A stretch of DNA of 64,000 bases from positions 3,162,001 through 3,226,000 of the forward strand of contig NZ_LT629799.1 of assembly GCF_900105785.1 (NCBI RefSeq). The letters are read 5' to 3'. This stretch comes from Microlunatus sagamiharensis (GTDB lineage Bacteria; Actinomycetota; Actinomycetes; Propionibacteriales; Propionibacteriaceae). Shown piece after piece: positions 1 through 8,427 of this stretch; positions within the stretch are counted from its first letter, which is position 1, and each line of letters begins with the position of its first letter. The translations under genes and the position numbers were made by a program. The notes under the pieces are model-generated. The model had not been told where the DNA came from. It searched no databases and saw only the letters and a program-made list of their open reading frames with translations.

Positions 1-128
1 AGGACAACGCCGGCGCCAGCGGTGTGAAGCTCGAGGCCGACGTGCTGTCCCGCATCGACGAGGTCCTCGGCGACCTCCCCGAGACCGACGCGAGCAAGAC
101 CCAGTCGCCGGAGTCGCGCCCCAGCTGA
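1..128 (+). CDS. Aldo/keto reductase, C-terminal end (partial)
   Basis: Only the last 41 codons lie in the window, read in the frame beginning at base 3 and ending with TGA at 126-128. The tail reads LSRIDEVLGDLPETD followed by TQSPESRP. This resembles the C-terminus of actinobacterial aldo/keto reductases, NADPH-dependent oxidoreductases with a TIM barrel, in which a 'xxIDxxLGD...SPxxRP' ending is common. The catalytic Asp/Tyr/Lys/His residues lie upstream, outside the window, so substrate and activity cannot be judged. The gene converges on the ABC importer operon, with a long palindrome between them. Confidence 0.6.
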   Translation, partial: DNAGASGVKLEADVLSRIDEVLGDLPETDASKTQSPESRPS

Positions 129-141
129 GCGGTGCTCCGCT

Positions 142-192
142 GAACTTCTCGCCTTCTGTGCACCGCAGCGGTGCACAGAAGGCGAGAAGTTC
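142..192. terminator. 51-bp perfect palindrome, probable bidirectional terminator
   Basis: Two 25-nt arms (142-166 and 168-192) are exact reverse complements around a single central base at 167. The left arm begins GAACTTCTCGCC. It lies between the end of the reductase gene (128) and the end of the convergent ABC permease gene (225), where a bidirectional terminator is expected. There is no T-tract on either side, which is usual for high-GC actinobacteria. Confidence 0.7.
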
Positions 193-224
193 GAGGCGGC
201 TGACCTGGGTACGGGCGAAGCCGC

Positions 225-1130
225 TCAGCGACGCGCGGAGCGGCCCGCCTCGGGGCCCCAGGCGGCCAGGGCGGCGGCCTCGACGACCGCGGCGACCGCG
301 TAGCCGACGATCGAGGTGACGACGGAGACGACGACGATCGCCCAGACGCCGGAGAAGTTGCCGCGGCCCTTGTAGGCGTTGAGGATCCCGCCCAGCCCGG
401 TGAACCCCGACAGCCACTCGGCGAGCATCGCGCCGACGATCGCGCCGGGCACGGAGATCCGTACGGAGGCGAAGAACGCGGGCAGCGCCGAGGGGACCCG
501 CACCAGCAGCAGGGCCTTCAGCTCCCCGCCGCCGTTGACCTTGACCAGGTCGAGCGCCAGCGGCGAGGCCGAGCGCAGCCCGAGCACGATGTTCACCAGC
601 GCAGGGAAGAGCACGACGATCGCCCCGATCGTGGCCACGCCGAGCCGGCCCTGGCCGAAGATCAGCAGAAGCACCGGCGCCATCGCGACCAGCGGGACCG
701 AGCGCAGCAGCATCGCGATCGGCATGAACGCGAACTCGAAGGGCCGCACGACGACGAAGAGCGCCGCGACGACGCTCGCCACGAGCAGGCCGGTCGCGAA
801 GCCGATCGCCGCGTCGGCCAGCGTCACCAGCCACGCCCCGAGGAGCTGGGACCGGGCGGCCTCGGCGGTGATCGACGAGGCCCGCACGGCCCGCGGCGGC
901 GTCTCGGCGACGAGGTAGGACCACACGTCGAAGGGCGTCTTGCCGACGAACGTCGACACGTCGAGCAGCCGCAGGAGCGCGACCCAGAGCACGGCCAGGA
1001 CGACGAGGGCGACGACGACCACGAGCAGGGAGGCCCCGAGCCGACGGAGCGCCGCGGCGGCGACGCCGGCCCCCGAGGTCTGCGACGTGGCGCCCGTCTC
1101 CCCGACCGTGGGCACGGCCGCGGCGGTCAC
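225..1130 (-). CDS. ABC transporter permease (NitT/TauT type), second permease
   Basis: Predicted 301-residue inner-membrane permease of the binding-protein-dependent (BPD) type. About six hydrophobic segments follow a 30-residue polar N-terminus. The first is near residues 30-55, and the EAA-loop region falls around residues 180-230. The GTG start at 1130 overlaps the TGA of the preceding permease gene (GTGA), so this frame is translationally coupled. It is the last gene of a four-gene importer operon (binding protein, ATPase, permease, permease). Two different permease genes suggest a heterodimeric channel. The substrate is unknown; related NMT1/THI5-type systems import pyrimidine precursors, flavins, sulfonates or nitrate. 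Confidence 0.85.
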   Translation of the reverse strand: MTAAAVPTVGETGATSQTSGAGVAAAALRRLGASLLVVVVALVVLAVLWVALLRLLDVSTFVGKTPFDVWSYLVAETPPRAVRASSITAEAARSQLLGAWLVTLADAAIGFATGLLVASVVAALFVVVRPFEFAFMPIAMLLRSVPLVAMAPVLLLIFGQGRLGVATIGAIVVLFPALVNIVLGLRSASPLALDLVKVNGGGELKALLLVRVPSALPAFFASVRISVPGAIVGAMLAEWLSGFTGLGGILNAYKGRGNFSGVWAIVVVSVVTSIVGYAVAAVVEAAALAAWGPEAGRSARR

Positions 1131-1957
1131 GGGCGGCTCCCGTCGGAGCCGGAGGACCACGGCGTGACGAGGCGGCCGACCAGGCCGATCAGCGCGTACG
1201 CCAGCCCCGCGACCCCACCGGACACCAGGGCCAGGAACCACAGCTGCGGGGCGTCGGAGTTGCTCTGCGCCGCGATGAGCGCGCGGCCGAGACTCTTGTC
1301 CCCGCCGCTGCCGAGGTACTCCGCCAGCACCGCCCCGAGGAAGGCCGCCGGCGCGGCGATCTTCAGCGCGCCGAAGAGGTTGGGCAGCGCCGCGACGAGG
1401 CGGACCATCCGCAGCTGGGTCAGCCGGGAGCCGCCGTACGCCGCGACGACGTCGAGGGTGGTCGTCGGCGCCGCGCGCAGCCCGAGCAGCGCGCCGACGA
1501 CGGTGGTGAAGAAGACGCTCAGCGCGGCCAGGGCGACGGACGCGCCCGAGGGGGCGTCCCGCCCGGCGACGATGACCAGGATCGGGCCGATGGCCACGAG
1601 CGGCAGGCAGTAGGTGACGATCGCGACCTGGGTGACGACCTGCTCCAGGCGCGGCACGAGCAGCACGAGTGCGGCGAGGACGAGCGCGACGACGTTCCCG
1701 ACCAGGTAGCCCTCGGCGGCCGCGACCAGCGTGCCCGACAGGTTGGCCAGGGTGTCGGACCAGGTGACCGGCGCGACGACCTTGGCCAGCACGGCGGCCG
1801 GGTGCGGGATGGCGCCGCTGGCGGTGAAGAGGGTCTGGGACGCGACCCACCAGACGACGACGATGGCGACGACGCCGATGACCCCGCCGACCCAGCCGGG
1901 GACCGCGGTGGGTCGCGCGACACCCGCTGCGGGAGCGGCGGCCTGGTCGGTGCTCAC
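1127..1957 (-). CDS. ABC transporter permease (NitT/TauT type), first permease
   Basis: Predicted 276-residue BPD-type inner-membrane permease. A polar N-terminus precedes a first helix around residues 25-42, with further helices to about residue 260. The conserved 'GAxLAEYLG' segment resembles the EAA-loop region that contacts the ATPase. The GTG start at 1957 overlaps the stop of the upstream ATPase gene (GTGA), and its own stop overlaps the next permease start. It works with the neighbouring ATPase and the Tat/lipobox binding protein as one importer. Substrate is not deducible from this subunit. Confidence 0.87.
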   Translation of the reverse strand: MSTDQAAAPAAGVARPTAVPGWVGGVIGVVAIVVVWWVASQTLFTASGAIPHPAAVLAKVVAPVTWSDTLANLSGTLVAAAEGYLVGNVVALVLAALVLLVPRLEQVVTQVAIVTYCLPLVAIGPILVIVAGRDAPSGASVALAALSVFFTTVVGALLGLRAAPTTTLDVVAAYGGSRLTQLRMVRLVAALPNLFGALKIAAPAAFLGAVLAEYLGSGGDKSLGRALIAAQSNSDAPQLWFLALVSGGVAGLAYALIGLVGRLVTPWSSGSDGSRP

Positions 1958-2802
1958 CCGTCCGCCCCGGCCCGGCCGAACAGGACCTCCGAGAGCCGGT
2001 CGTGGTAGGCGTGGAACTCGGGCGTGCGCATCAGGTCGGGTGTGCGCGGGCGCGGCAGGTCGATCTCCACGACCTCCACGACCCGGCCGGGGCGCGGGCT
2101 CATCACGGCGACGACGTCGGAGAGGAAGACCGCCTCGGCGATCCCGTGCGTCACCATGAGCGTGGTCGCGGGCTTCTCGGTCCAGATGCGCAGCAGCTCG
2201 ACGTTCAGCCGCTGCCGGGTCATGTCGTCGAGCGCGCCGAAGGGCTCGTCGAGCAGCATCACCGACGGCTTGACCACCAGGCAGCGGGCGATGGCGACGC
2301 GCTGCCGCATGCCGCCGGAGAGCTGCGCCGGCTTGGCCTTCTCGAAGCCCTGCAGCCCGACGAGGGCGATGAGGTCCTCCACCAGGCCGGGCTCGGGCCG
2401 GATCCCGGCCACCTCGAGCGGCACCCGGATGTTGCTCTCCACGGTCCGCCAGGGCAGCAGGGCGGCGTCCTGGAAGGCGATGCCGAGGTGGTGCTCGCGC
2501 TGCACCTGTCCCGTCGACATCCCGTTGATCAGCGCCTTCCCCGAGGTCGGCCTCTCGAGGCCGGCGAGGATGCGCAGGATCGTCGACTTGCCGCAGCCCG
2601 ACGGCCCGAGCAGCGACAGGAAGGTGCCCTCCGCCGTGCCGAGGTCCGTCGGCGCCAGCGCGTGGACCTGGGTGCGGCCGAGCGCGAAGGTCTTGCTCAG
2701 CCCCTGCAGGTTGAGCCCCGTCGCCGCACCGGGCTCCCCGGACGGGTCCCGGGTCGCGAGCGGTGCGGGCTCCACCAGGCCGTCCGCGGGCAGCACCTCC
2801 AC
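1954..2802 (-). CDS. ABC transporter ATP-binding protein (NitT/TauT type)
   Basis: Predicted 282-residue cytoplasmic ATPase energising the importer. Walker A is GPSGCGKST, the signature is LSGGM, and Walker B is [12 protein letters not shown] with the D-loop, followed by the H-loop histidine in MVTHG. The C-terminus ends with [10 protein letters not shown], typical of SsuB/TauB-like ATPases. I chose the GTG at 2802, just after the binding-protein stop (2811); the in-frame GTG at 2796 is an alternative, and neither has a strong ribosome binding site, consistent with coupling. Its stop overlaps the first permease start. Confidence 0.87.
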   Translation of the reverse strand: MEVLPADGLVEPAPLATRDPSGEPGAATGLNLQGLSKTFALGRTQVHALAPTDLGTAEGTFLSLLGPSGCGKSTILRILAGLERPTSGKALINGMSTGQVQREHHLGIAFQDAALLPWRTVESNIRVPLEVAGIRPEPGLVEDLIALVGLQGFEKAKPAQLSGGMRQRVAIARCLVVKPSVMLLDEPFGALDDMTRQRLNVELLRIWTEKPATTLMVTHGIAEAVFLSDVVAVMSPRPGRVVEVVEIDLPRPRTPDLMRTPEFHAYHDRLSEVLFGRAGADG

Positions 2803-2810
2803 CGCGGCGC

Positions 2811-3911
2811 TCAGGCCTTCAGGCTCGCGTCGGCGGCGTAGACCTCGTCGAGCAGGCTCATGTCGAAGAGGTCCGCCGCGGTGATCGTCGTGCCGAGGGC
2901 ACCGATGGCCGCGACGATCTTCTCCTGGAAGTCCGGCGTGAGCGTGAAGAGCCCGTTCGCCTTCGTGTCGTCGGAGACGATCAGCTTCAGCTGCGCCTCG
3001 AGCTGCTCGGTCTGCCCGGCCACGTCGAGCCCGAGGCCCTTGCCGTACGTCTCGGCGGCCAGCTTGGCGCCGGCGGCCGGGTCGGCGACCGCGTCCTTCC
3101 AGCCCTTGATCTCGGCGGTCAGGAAGGCCTTGAGCTTGTCGCGGTCCTCCTCGATCGTCTGCTGGAGCACCACGAAGGTCTCCGAGGCGAGCGGCAGGCC
3201 GTTGTCGGCGAAGCTGAGCGTGACCGGGGTGAAGCCCTTGGACTTGACGATGAACGGCTCGTTGGTCAGGTAGGCCATGAAGCCGTCGATCTTCTTCTCG
3301 GTCAGCGGCGTCGGCTCGTACTGGACGACCGTGGTCTTGATCGTCGACGGGTCGACGTTGTTCGCCTTGAGCAGGCCCTCGAAGATCGACTGGTTGGTGC
3401 CCGCCTGGATGCCGATGGTCTTGCCGGCGAGGTCGGCGATCGTGCGGATCGGCTTGCCCTCCTCCAGCGAGAGGATGCAGAAGGGGTTCTTCTGGAACGT
3501 GGCACCGATGATCTTGAGCGGGGCGCCTTGCTCGGCGACCAGGCGGGCGGTGGCGTCCGGCGCGGACAGGCCGACGTCGACGGTGCCTGCCACGACGAGG
3601 GCGTCGGCGCTGTCCACGGGCCCGGTCACCAGGTCGACGCTCTCGAAGCCGGCGTCGGTGTAGTAGCCCTTCGAGTCGGCGAAGAACTCGCCCGCGAACT
3701 CGATGTTCTTGATCCAGGACAGCTGGAGCGAGAGCTTGCCGTACGTGCCGGGGGCGACCGAGCTCGGTGCGGCGGCGGCGCTGCTGCTCGCCGAGCCGGC
3801 GGGCGCGGCGCTGCCGCCCCCGCAGGCGGCGAGGGCGCCGAGCGCGAGCGCTCCCAGGCCGCTGCTGGCCAGGAAGCGGCGGCGGGTGGACGTCGGCTCG
3901 AACCAGGTCAC
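2811..3911 (-). CDS. ABC transporter substrate-binding lipoprotein, NMT1/THI5 family
   Basis: Predicted 366-residue extracytoplasmic binding protein. The N-terminus has a twin-arginine motif (STRRRFLA) and a lipobox (ALAAC), so it is probably Tat-exported and lipid-anchored. The mature start '[21 protein letters not shown]' region matches the NMT1/THI5-like fold used by ThiY, RibY, SsuA and TauA. I placed the start at GTG 3911 because GGAGG lies five bases upstream; the GTG at 3923 has no such site. First gene of the importer operon, with an unusually structured leader. Ligand unknown; pyrimidine, flavin and sulfonate are candidates. Confidence 0.83.
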   Translation of the reverse strand: MTWFEPTSTRRRFLASSGLGALALGALAACGGGSAAPAGSASSSAAAAPSSVAPGTYGKLSLQLSWIKNIEFAGEFFADSKGYYTDAGFESVDLVTGPVDSADALVVAGTVDVGLSAPDATARLVAEQGAPLKIIGATFQKNPFCILSLEEGKPIRTIADLAGKTIGIQAGTNQSIFEGLLKANNVDPSTIKTTVVQYEPTPLTEKKIDGFMAYLTNEPFIVKSKGFTPVTLSFADNGLPLASETFVVLQQTIEEDRDKLKAFLTAEIKGWKDAVADPAAGAKLAAETYGKGLGLDVAGQTEQLEAQLKLIVSDDTKANGLFTLTPDFQEKIVAAIGALGTTITAADLFDMSLLDEVYAADASLKA

Positions 3912-3953
3912 GGGTGCCTCCACGGGCGGTGCTCGGCGGTGCGGTGCAAGAGT

Positions 3954-4063
3954 GCGGGCCCTCCCCTGAGAGGCCCGCGCACAACCTCTCAGCCGGTCTT
4001 GGCGGTGCGGTTCCAGCCGTGTGACGGCCAGGTTTCTGCGGCGCGGGTGACTTTGCTGAGAGG
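3954..4063 (-). promoter_or_regulatory. Structured mRNA leader with mutually exclusive hairpins
   Basis: On the minus strand the octamer CCTCTCAG (4056-4063), its complement CTGAGAGG (3985-3992) and CCTCTCAG again (3966-3973) occur in order. The middle copy can pair with either neighbour. A separate 7-bp hairpin, GCGGGCC/GGCCCGC (3972-3978 with 3954-3960), encloses the third copy, so the 2:3 pairing excludes it. It ends about 40 bases before the binding-protein start. The arrangement is attenuator-like, but no known riboswitch consensus was recognised. Confidence 0.4.
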
Positions 4064-4098
4064 CCGCCGAACTCGCCGCCCACGGACCCCCGGACCGT

Positions 4099-4104
4099 TA
4101 GGGT
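4099..4104 (+). promoter_or_regulatory. Putative -10 element (TAGGGT)
   Basis: TAGGGT fits the actinobacterial TANNNT -10 pattern. A transcript starting near 4111 would have a leader of about 44 bases before the ATG at 4155. No convincing -35 was seen. Confidence 0.35.
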
Positions 4105-4154
4105 GTCGCGCGCCGAGCACCCGCACGCACAGCCAGCACGAAAGAGCACGAGCC

Positions 4155-5501
4155 ATGAGCCAACCGCCGCAGGACCGCCCGCAGGACCAGCCCGAGGGGC
4201 GCCCGCAGGGCGGCCCGGGTGCTCAGCAGCCCGGGCAGGGCGGGCCGCAGGGCGGCTACCCGCCGGCTCCCGGTGGCGGCTACCCGCAGGGACCTCAGGG
4301 GTACCCCCAGGGCGGCTACCCGCAGCAGGGGCCCCAGGGCTACCCGCAGCAGGGCGGCTACCCCGGGCAGCCGGGCCGACCCGGTCCGCAGGGGTACGCC
4401 GGCGGACCGTACGGCCCCGGGCAGCCGGGTGGCCCGTACGGCCCCGGGGCGCAGCCGCCGTCCGGCCGGCCCCCGTACGGCCAGCCCCCGCAGCCGCAGG
4501 GTCCCAAGAAGCGGACCGGGCTCCTCGTGCTCATCGGCGCCGGGGCGCTCGCCCTGGTCCTCGCCGTGGTCGCGGTCGCGGTGAACCTCGGTGGTCGCGA
4601 CGACAGCGCGGGCGGTTCGTCGACGAGCCAGGCGCCCGAGGCGAGCAAGCCCTCCGACGCCGTCCGGGGGTTCCTCGAGGCGGTCGCCGCCAACGACTCC
4701 GCCCGCGCGCTGGGCTACGTCTACAAGCCGCCGTCCGACACCACCTTCCTGACCGACGTGGCCCTGCAGGCGTCGTCGAAGATCGCCCCGATGACGGACA
4801 TCTCGGTGCCCGAGGTGGACCAGATGACCGCCGCCACCGTCCCGGCGACCTTCTCGCTCGGCGGCAAGTCCTACACCCGCGAGTTCACCCCCTTCCGCGA
4901 CGGCGACAACTGGAAGGTCTACGACGGGGTGAGCGAGGTCAGCGTGGGTTACCGCCGTGCGCAGACGCTGCCGATGCTGGTCAACGGGACCAAGGTGGAG
5001 GCCGACAGCGTGTTCCTCGTCCCCGGGACGTACGTCTTCACCACCGGCTCCAAGTGGGTCTCCTACGGCTCGTCGAACAAGCTCGTGGCGACCGAGCAGT
5101 ACGTCTCGCTCCCCCAGGAGCTCCAGCCGACGCTGACGAAGGACGGGTCGAAGGCCGTGCTGTCGAAGACGAAGTCGGCCTTCGAGTCCTGCCTGAAGCA
5201 GCACAAGCTCAAGCCGAAGGGCTGCCCCAACCGGATCGACGACACGCGGGGCATCAAGGTCGACGAGAGCACCGTGCGGTGGCGGGTGACGAAGGACCCG
5301 TTCCGCAACGCGAAGCTCCGGCTCGACAGCACCGACCCCACCGTGGCGGAGGGCACCTTCTACCCCGAGTACCGGATCAAGTTCCGCGGTTCGCAGAACG
5401 GCCGGACCGGGACCGTGGACAGCGACGTCACCGGGCTGTACTCGTTCAGCGCGGTGGCCGACCTGTCGAAGTCGAGCGTGAGCGTCAAGCTCGAGGGCTG
5501 A
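4155..5501 (+). CDS. Pro/Gly/Gln/Tyr-rich single-pass membrane protein
   Basis: Predicted 448-residue protein. Residues 1 to about 118 are a low-complexity PQG/GGYP-rich cytoplasmic tail with repeated GGYPQ/QGYPQ units. A single membrane helix ([18 protein letters not shown]) follows near residues 122-145, then an extracytoplasmic domain of about 300 residues. The early part of that domain ([18 protein letters not shown]) resembles the NTF2/DUF4878-type folds that often follow such helices in actinobacteria. The architecture is common in secreted or signalling-associated proteins, but no function can be assigned. ATG at 4155 chosen as the first methionine before the low-complexity region. Confidence 0.8.
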   Translation: MSQPPQDRPQDQPEGRPQGGPGAQQPGQGGPQGGYPPAPGGGYPQGPQGYPQGGYPQQGPQGYPQQGGYPGQPGRPGPQGYAGGPYGPGQPGGPYGPGAQPPSGRPPYGQPPQPQGPKKRTGLLVLIGAGALALVLAVVAVAVNLGGRDDSAGGSSTSQAPEASKPSDAVRGFLEAVAANDSARALGYVYKPPSDTTFLTDVALQASSKIAPMTDISVPEVDQMTAATVPATFSLGGKSYTREFTPFRDGDNWKVYDGVSEVSVGYRRAQTLPMLVNGTKVEADSVFLVPGTYVFTTGSKWVSYGSSNKLVATEQYVSLPQELQPTLTKDGSKAVLSKTKSAFESCLKQHKLKPKGCPNRIDDTRGIKVDESTVRWRVTKDPFRNAKLRLDSTDPTVAEGTFYPEYRIKFRGSQNGRTGTVDSDVTGLYSFSAVADLSKSSVSVKLEG

Positions 5502-5528
5502 GCACCCCGGGGCGTCGGAGCCCGTCAG

Positions 5529-5534
5529 TAGCAT
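5529..5534 (+). promoter_or_regulatory. Leaderless -10 element (TAGCAT) of M13 peptidase
   Basis: TAGCAT ends seven bases before the GTG start at 5542, placing the expected transcription start at or next to the start codon. There is no Shine-Dalgarno sequence. The same geometry recurs at several genes in the window. Confidence 0.55.
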
Positions 5535-5541
5535 CGCAGCC

Positions 5542-7527
5542 GTGACGCAGACCGCTGACGAGACCGTGCCCACCCCCGACGTCCCGGCGCTCGACGTGTC
5601 CGACCTCGACCCCGCGGTCCGCCCCCAGGACGACCTCTACCGCCACGTCAACGGGGCCTGGATCGCGCGCACGCCGATCCCGGAGGACAAGCCGATGACG
5701 GGCGCGTTCGTGCAGCTGCGCGACGCCTCCGAGCAGGCCGTGCGCGACATCATCACGACGATCGAGCCGGGTGCGGTGGGCAGCGAGGCCCAGCAGATCG
5801 CCGACCTCTACGCGAGCTTCATGGACGCCGACGCGGTCGAGGCGGCGGGCGCCTCGCCGCTCGCCGAGCCGCTCGCCGCGATCGCGGCGGTGGGCTCGGC
5901 CGAGGAGCTCCTCGGCCTGGTCGGGCGCCACACCCGCCGCGGCGTCCGGGGCCTGCTCGACCTCGAGGCCGAGTCCGACCCGGGCGACCCGTCCCGCTCG
6001 GTGATGTTCGTCGGCCAGGGCGGCCTCGGGCTGCCCGACGAGGAGTACTACCGCCTCGAGGACTACGCCGACATCCGCCGGGCGTACCGCGACCACGTCG
6101 CCCGCTCGCTGGCCCTCGCCGGCCTCGACGACGCCGAGGCCCGGGCCGACGCGGTCCTCGCGCTCGAGACCGATGTGGCGGCCTGCCACTGGGACAAGGT
6201 CCGCACGCGCGACCTGCGCGAGATGTACAACCTGATGACCCTGCGCCAGCTCGAGGAGTCCGCGCCCGGGCTGCCCTTCGTCGCCTGGCTCGACGGGCTC
6301 GGGGTGCCGCACGAGGCCGTCGCCGAGCTCGTCGTGACCCAGCCGTCGTTCTTCTCCGACGTCGCGGGGCTGCTGACGCCCGAGCGGCTGCCGGACTGGC
6401 GCTCGTGGGCGGCCTGGAGCCTGGTCTCGTCGCGCTCGCCCTACCTCGCCTCCGCCTTCGTGCAGGAGCGCTTCGGCTTCTACGGCACCGTCCTGTCCGG
6501 CACGCCGGTGCTCAAGGAGCGCTGGAAGCGCGGTGTCGACCTGGTCGAGGGCGCGCTCGGCGAGGCCGTCGGCCGGGTGTACGTCGAGCGGCACTTCTCC
6601 CCCGTCGCCAAGGAGCGGATGGACACCCTGGTCGCCAACCTCATCGAGGCGTACCGGCGCTCCATCACCGGCCTGGAGTGGATGACCGACGAGACCCGCG
6701 AGCGAGCGCTCGACAAGCTGGGCAAGTTCCGGAGCAAGATCGGCTACCCCACGCGCTGGCGCGACTACAGCAGCCTCGAGATCGTCCCCGGCGACCTGAT
6801 CGGCAACGTGGAGCGCGCCACGGCCTTCTCCGTCGAGCGCGACATCGCCAAGATCGGCGCGCCGGTCGACCGCGAGGAGTGGCTGATGACGCCGCAGACG
6901 GTCAACGCCTACTACCACCCGCTGCGCAACGAGATCGTCTTCCCCGCGGCCATCCTGCAGCCGCCGTTCTTCAGCGAGACCGCCGATGACGCGGTCAACT
7001 ACGGCGGCATCGGCGCGGTCATCGGCCACGAGATCGGGCACGGCTTCGACGACCAGGGCTCGACCTGCGACGGCGACGGCCGCCTGCAGAACTGGTGGAC
7101 CGACGCCGACCGCACCGCCTTCGAGGAGCTCACCAAGGTGCTCGTCGAGCAGTACGACGCCCTCAGCCCGCAGCAGGCGCCGGACCTGCACGTCAACGGT
7201 TCGCTGACCATCGGCGAGAACATCGGCGACCTCGGCGGCCTGGCCATCGCCCACCTCGCCCACGCGATCGCCCAGGAGGGCGCGGAGGCGGGCGAGATCG
7301 ACGGCTACACCCCCGACCAGCGGCTGTTCCTGTCCTGGGCGACGGTCTGGCAGACCAAGAGCCGCGACGAGCTGGTCCGCCAGCGCCTGGCGACCGACCC
7401 GCACTCGCCGCCGGAGTTCCGCTGCAACCAGATCGTCCGCAACCTCGACCCCTTCTACGCGGCGTTCGACCTGGCCCCGGGCGACGGCCTGTGGCTCGAC
7501 CCGGAGCAGCGCGTCAGCATCTGGTGA
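5542..7527 (+). CDS. M13 (neprilysin/PepO) family zinc endopeptidase
   Basis: Predicted 661-residue metallopeptidase. The zinc motif HEIGH lies at residues 496-500 within GHEIGHGFDDQG, and the third-ligand motif ENIGD is at 559-563, both diagnostic of M13. The C-terminus 'FRCNQIVRNLDPFYAAFDL' also fits the family. Full length for bacterial PepO-like enzymes. No signal peptide or membrane anchor is visible, so a cytoplasmic oligopeptidase is likely, as for many actinobacterial members. GTG start supported by the -10 element seven bases upstream. Stands alone between the membrane protein and an SDR gene. Confidence 0.93.
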   Translation: MTQTADETVPTPDVPALDVSDLDPAVRPQDDLYRHVNGAWIARTPIPEDKPMTGAFVQLRDASEQAVRDIITTIEPGAVGSEAQQIADLYASFMDADAVEAAGASPLAEPLAAIAAVGSAEELLGLVGRHTRRGVRGLLDLEAESDPGDPSRSVMFVGQGGLGLPDEEYYRLEDYADIRRAYRDHVARSLALAGLDDAEARADAVLALETDVAACHWDKVRTRDLREMYNLMTLRQLEESAPGLPFVAWLDGLGVPHEAVAELVVTQPSFFSDVAGLLTPERLPDWRSWAAWSLVSSRSPYLASAFVQERFGFYGTVLSGTPVLKERWKRGVDLVEGALGEAVGRVYVERHFSPVAKERMDTLVANLIEAYRRSITGLEWMTDETRERALDKLGKFRSKIGYPTRWRDYSSLEIVPGDLIGNVERATAFSVERDIAKIGAPVDREEWLMTPQTVNAYYHPLRNEIVFPAAILQPPFFSETADDAVNYGGIGAVIGHEIGHGFDDQGSTCDGDGRLQNWWTDADRTAFEELTKVLVEQYDALSPQQAPDLHVNGSLTIGENIGDLGGLAIAHLAHAIAQEGAEAGEIDGYTPDQRLFLSWATVWQTKSRDELVRQRLATDPHSPPEFRCNQIVRNLDPFYAAFDLAPGDGLWLDPEQRVSIW

Positions 7528-7585
7528 CGTCGTCCGCCGACGACCCGGCCCCGCGTCCCGCCGCCACGGTCGCGAGGATGAGGTC

Positions 7586-8392
7586 GTGAGCACCGAGCAG
7601 AGCACCGACGCCGCCGAGACCTCCGAGACCGCCGAGCCCCGGGTCGACCTGACCTTCCGGCTGGACGGGCGCGTCGCGCTCGTCACCGGCGGGGCGTCCG
7701 GCATCGGGGCGGCGGTGGCCGACGTCTTCGCCGACGCGGGCGCACGGGTGGTGGTCGTGGACCTCGACGGCGACGCCGCGGAACGGCGCGCCGCCGAGCT
7801 CGGCCGGGACGCCCTCGGGCTGCGCGCCGACGTCTCCGACCCCGCCTCCGCCGCCGCGGCCGCCGACCGGGCGGTCGAGGTCTGCGGCCGGGTGGACGTC
7901 CTCGTCAACAGCGCCGGCATCGTCGACCTCGCGCCGGCCGAGGAGCTCGGCCAGCGCGCCTGGGAGCGCACCCTCGCCGTGAACCTCAGCGGCACCTTCT
8001 ACATGAGCCAAGCCATCGGCCGGCACATGCTCGAGGCCGGCCGGGGCAAGATCATCAACCTCGCCTCGCAGGCGGCGACCGTCGGCCTGCTCGAGCACGC
8101 GGCGTACTGCGCCTCCAAGGCCGGCGTGCTCGGCCTGACCCGCGTGCTCGCCACCGAGTGGGCGGGCCGCGGCGTGACCGCGAACAGCATCTCGCCGACC
8201 GTCGTGCTCACCGAGCTCGGGCGCAAGGCGTGGTCGGGCCCCAAGGGCGACGCCGCGATGAAGGAGATCCCGGTCGGCCGCTTCGCGCTGCCGCGCGAGA
8301 TCGCGGGAGCGGCGCTGTTCCTGGCCTGCGGCGCGTCCGACATGGTCAACGGCGCCGACCTCGTCGTCGACGGGGGCTACACCATCCGCTGA
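7586..8392 (+). CDS. SDR family NAD(P)-dependent oxidoreductase
   Basis: Predicted 268-residue short-chain dehydrogenase. The nucleotide-binding motif TGGASGIGAAV lies near residues 33-43, a cofactor-selecting aspartate (VVVVDLDGD) follows beta-2, NSAG marks beta-4, and the catalytic Ser and YCASK tetrad elements are present. The acidic beta-2 end suggests NAD preference. The sequence resembles sugar-alcohol (GolD/threitol-type) dehydrogenases, but the substrate is not certain. GTG start at 7586. A weak GAGGAT lies six bases upstream in the leaderless geometry. Confidence 0.88.
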   Translation: MSTEQSTDAAETSETAEPRVDLTFRLDGRVALVTGGASGIGAAVADVFADAGARVVVVDLDGDAAERRAAELGRDALGLRADVSDPASAAAAADRAVEVCGRVDVLVNSAGIVDLAPAEELGQRAWERTLAVNLSGTFYMSQAIGRHMLEAGRGKIINLASQAATVGLLEHAAYCASKAGVLGLTRVLATEWAGRGVTANSISPTVVLTELGRKAWSGPKGDAAMKEIPVGRFALPREIAGAALFLACGASDMVNGADLVVDGGYTIR

Positions 8393-8415
8393 TCCCTCCC
8401 GCCGGCGCGTACCTC

Positions 8416-8421
8416 TAGATT
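8416..8421 (+). promoter_or_regulatory. Leaderless -10 element (TAGATT) of the nucleoside transporter
   Basis: TAGATT is separated by exactly six bases from the ATG at 8428 and no ribosome binding site is present, indicating a leaderless transcript. Confidence 0.6.
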
Positions 8422-8427
8422 GCGGCC

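Noticed and set aside
3954-4063. TPP riboswitch suggested by CTGAGA-like motifs before a thiamine-type importer
   Set aside because: The order and the other conserved blocks (GAACCTGAT, TAAT, CCGGCGAAGGGA-like) are missing; CTGAGAGG is explained by internal complementarity.
2763-4154. Long open frames antisense to the importer genes, one running into the Pro/Gly-rich protein
   Set aside because: High GC leaves long antisense frames open; the Arg/Gly/Val-rich translations have no motifs, and the ABC genes on the other strand are unmistakable.
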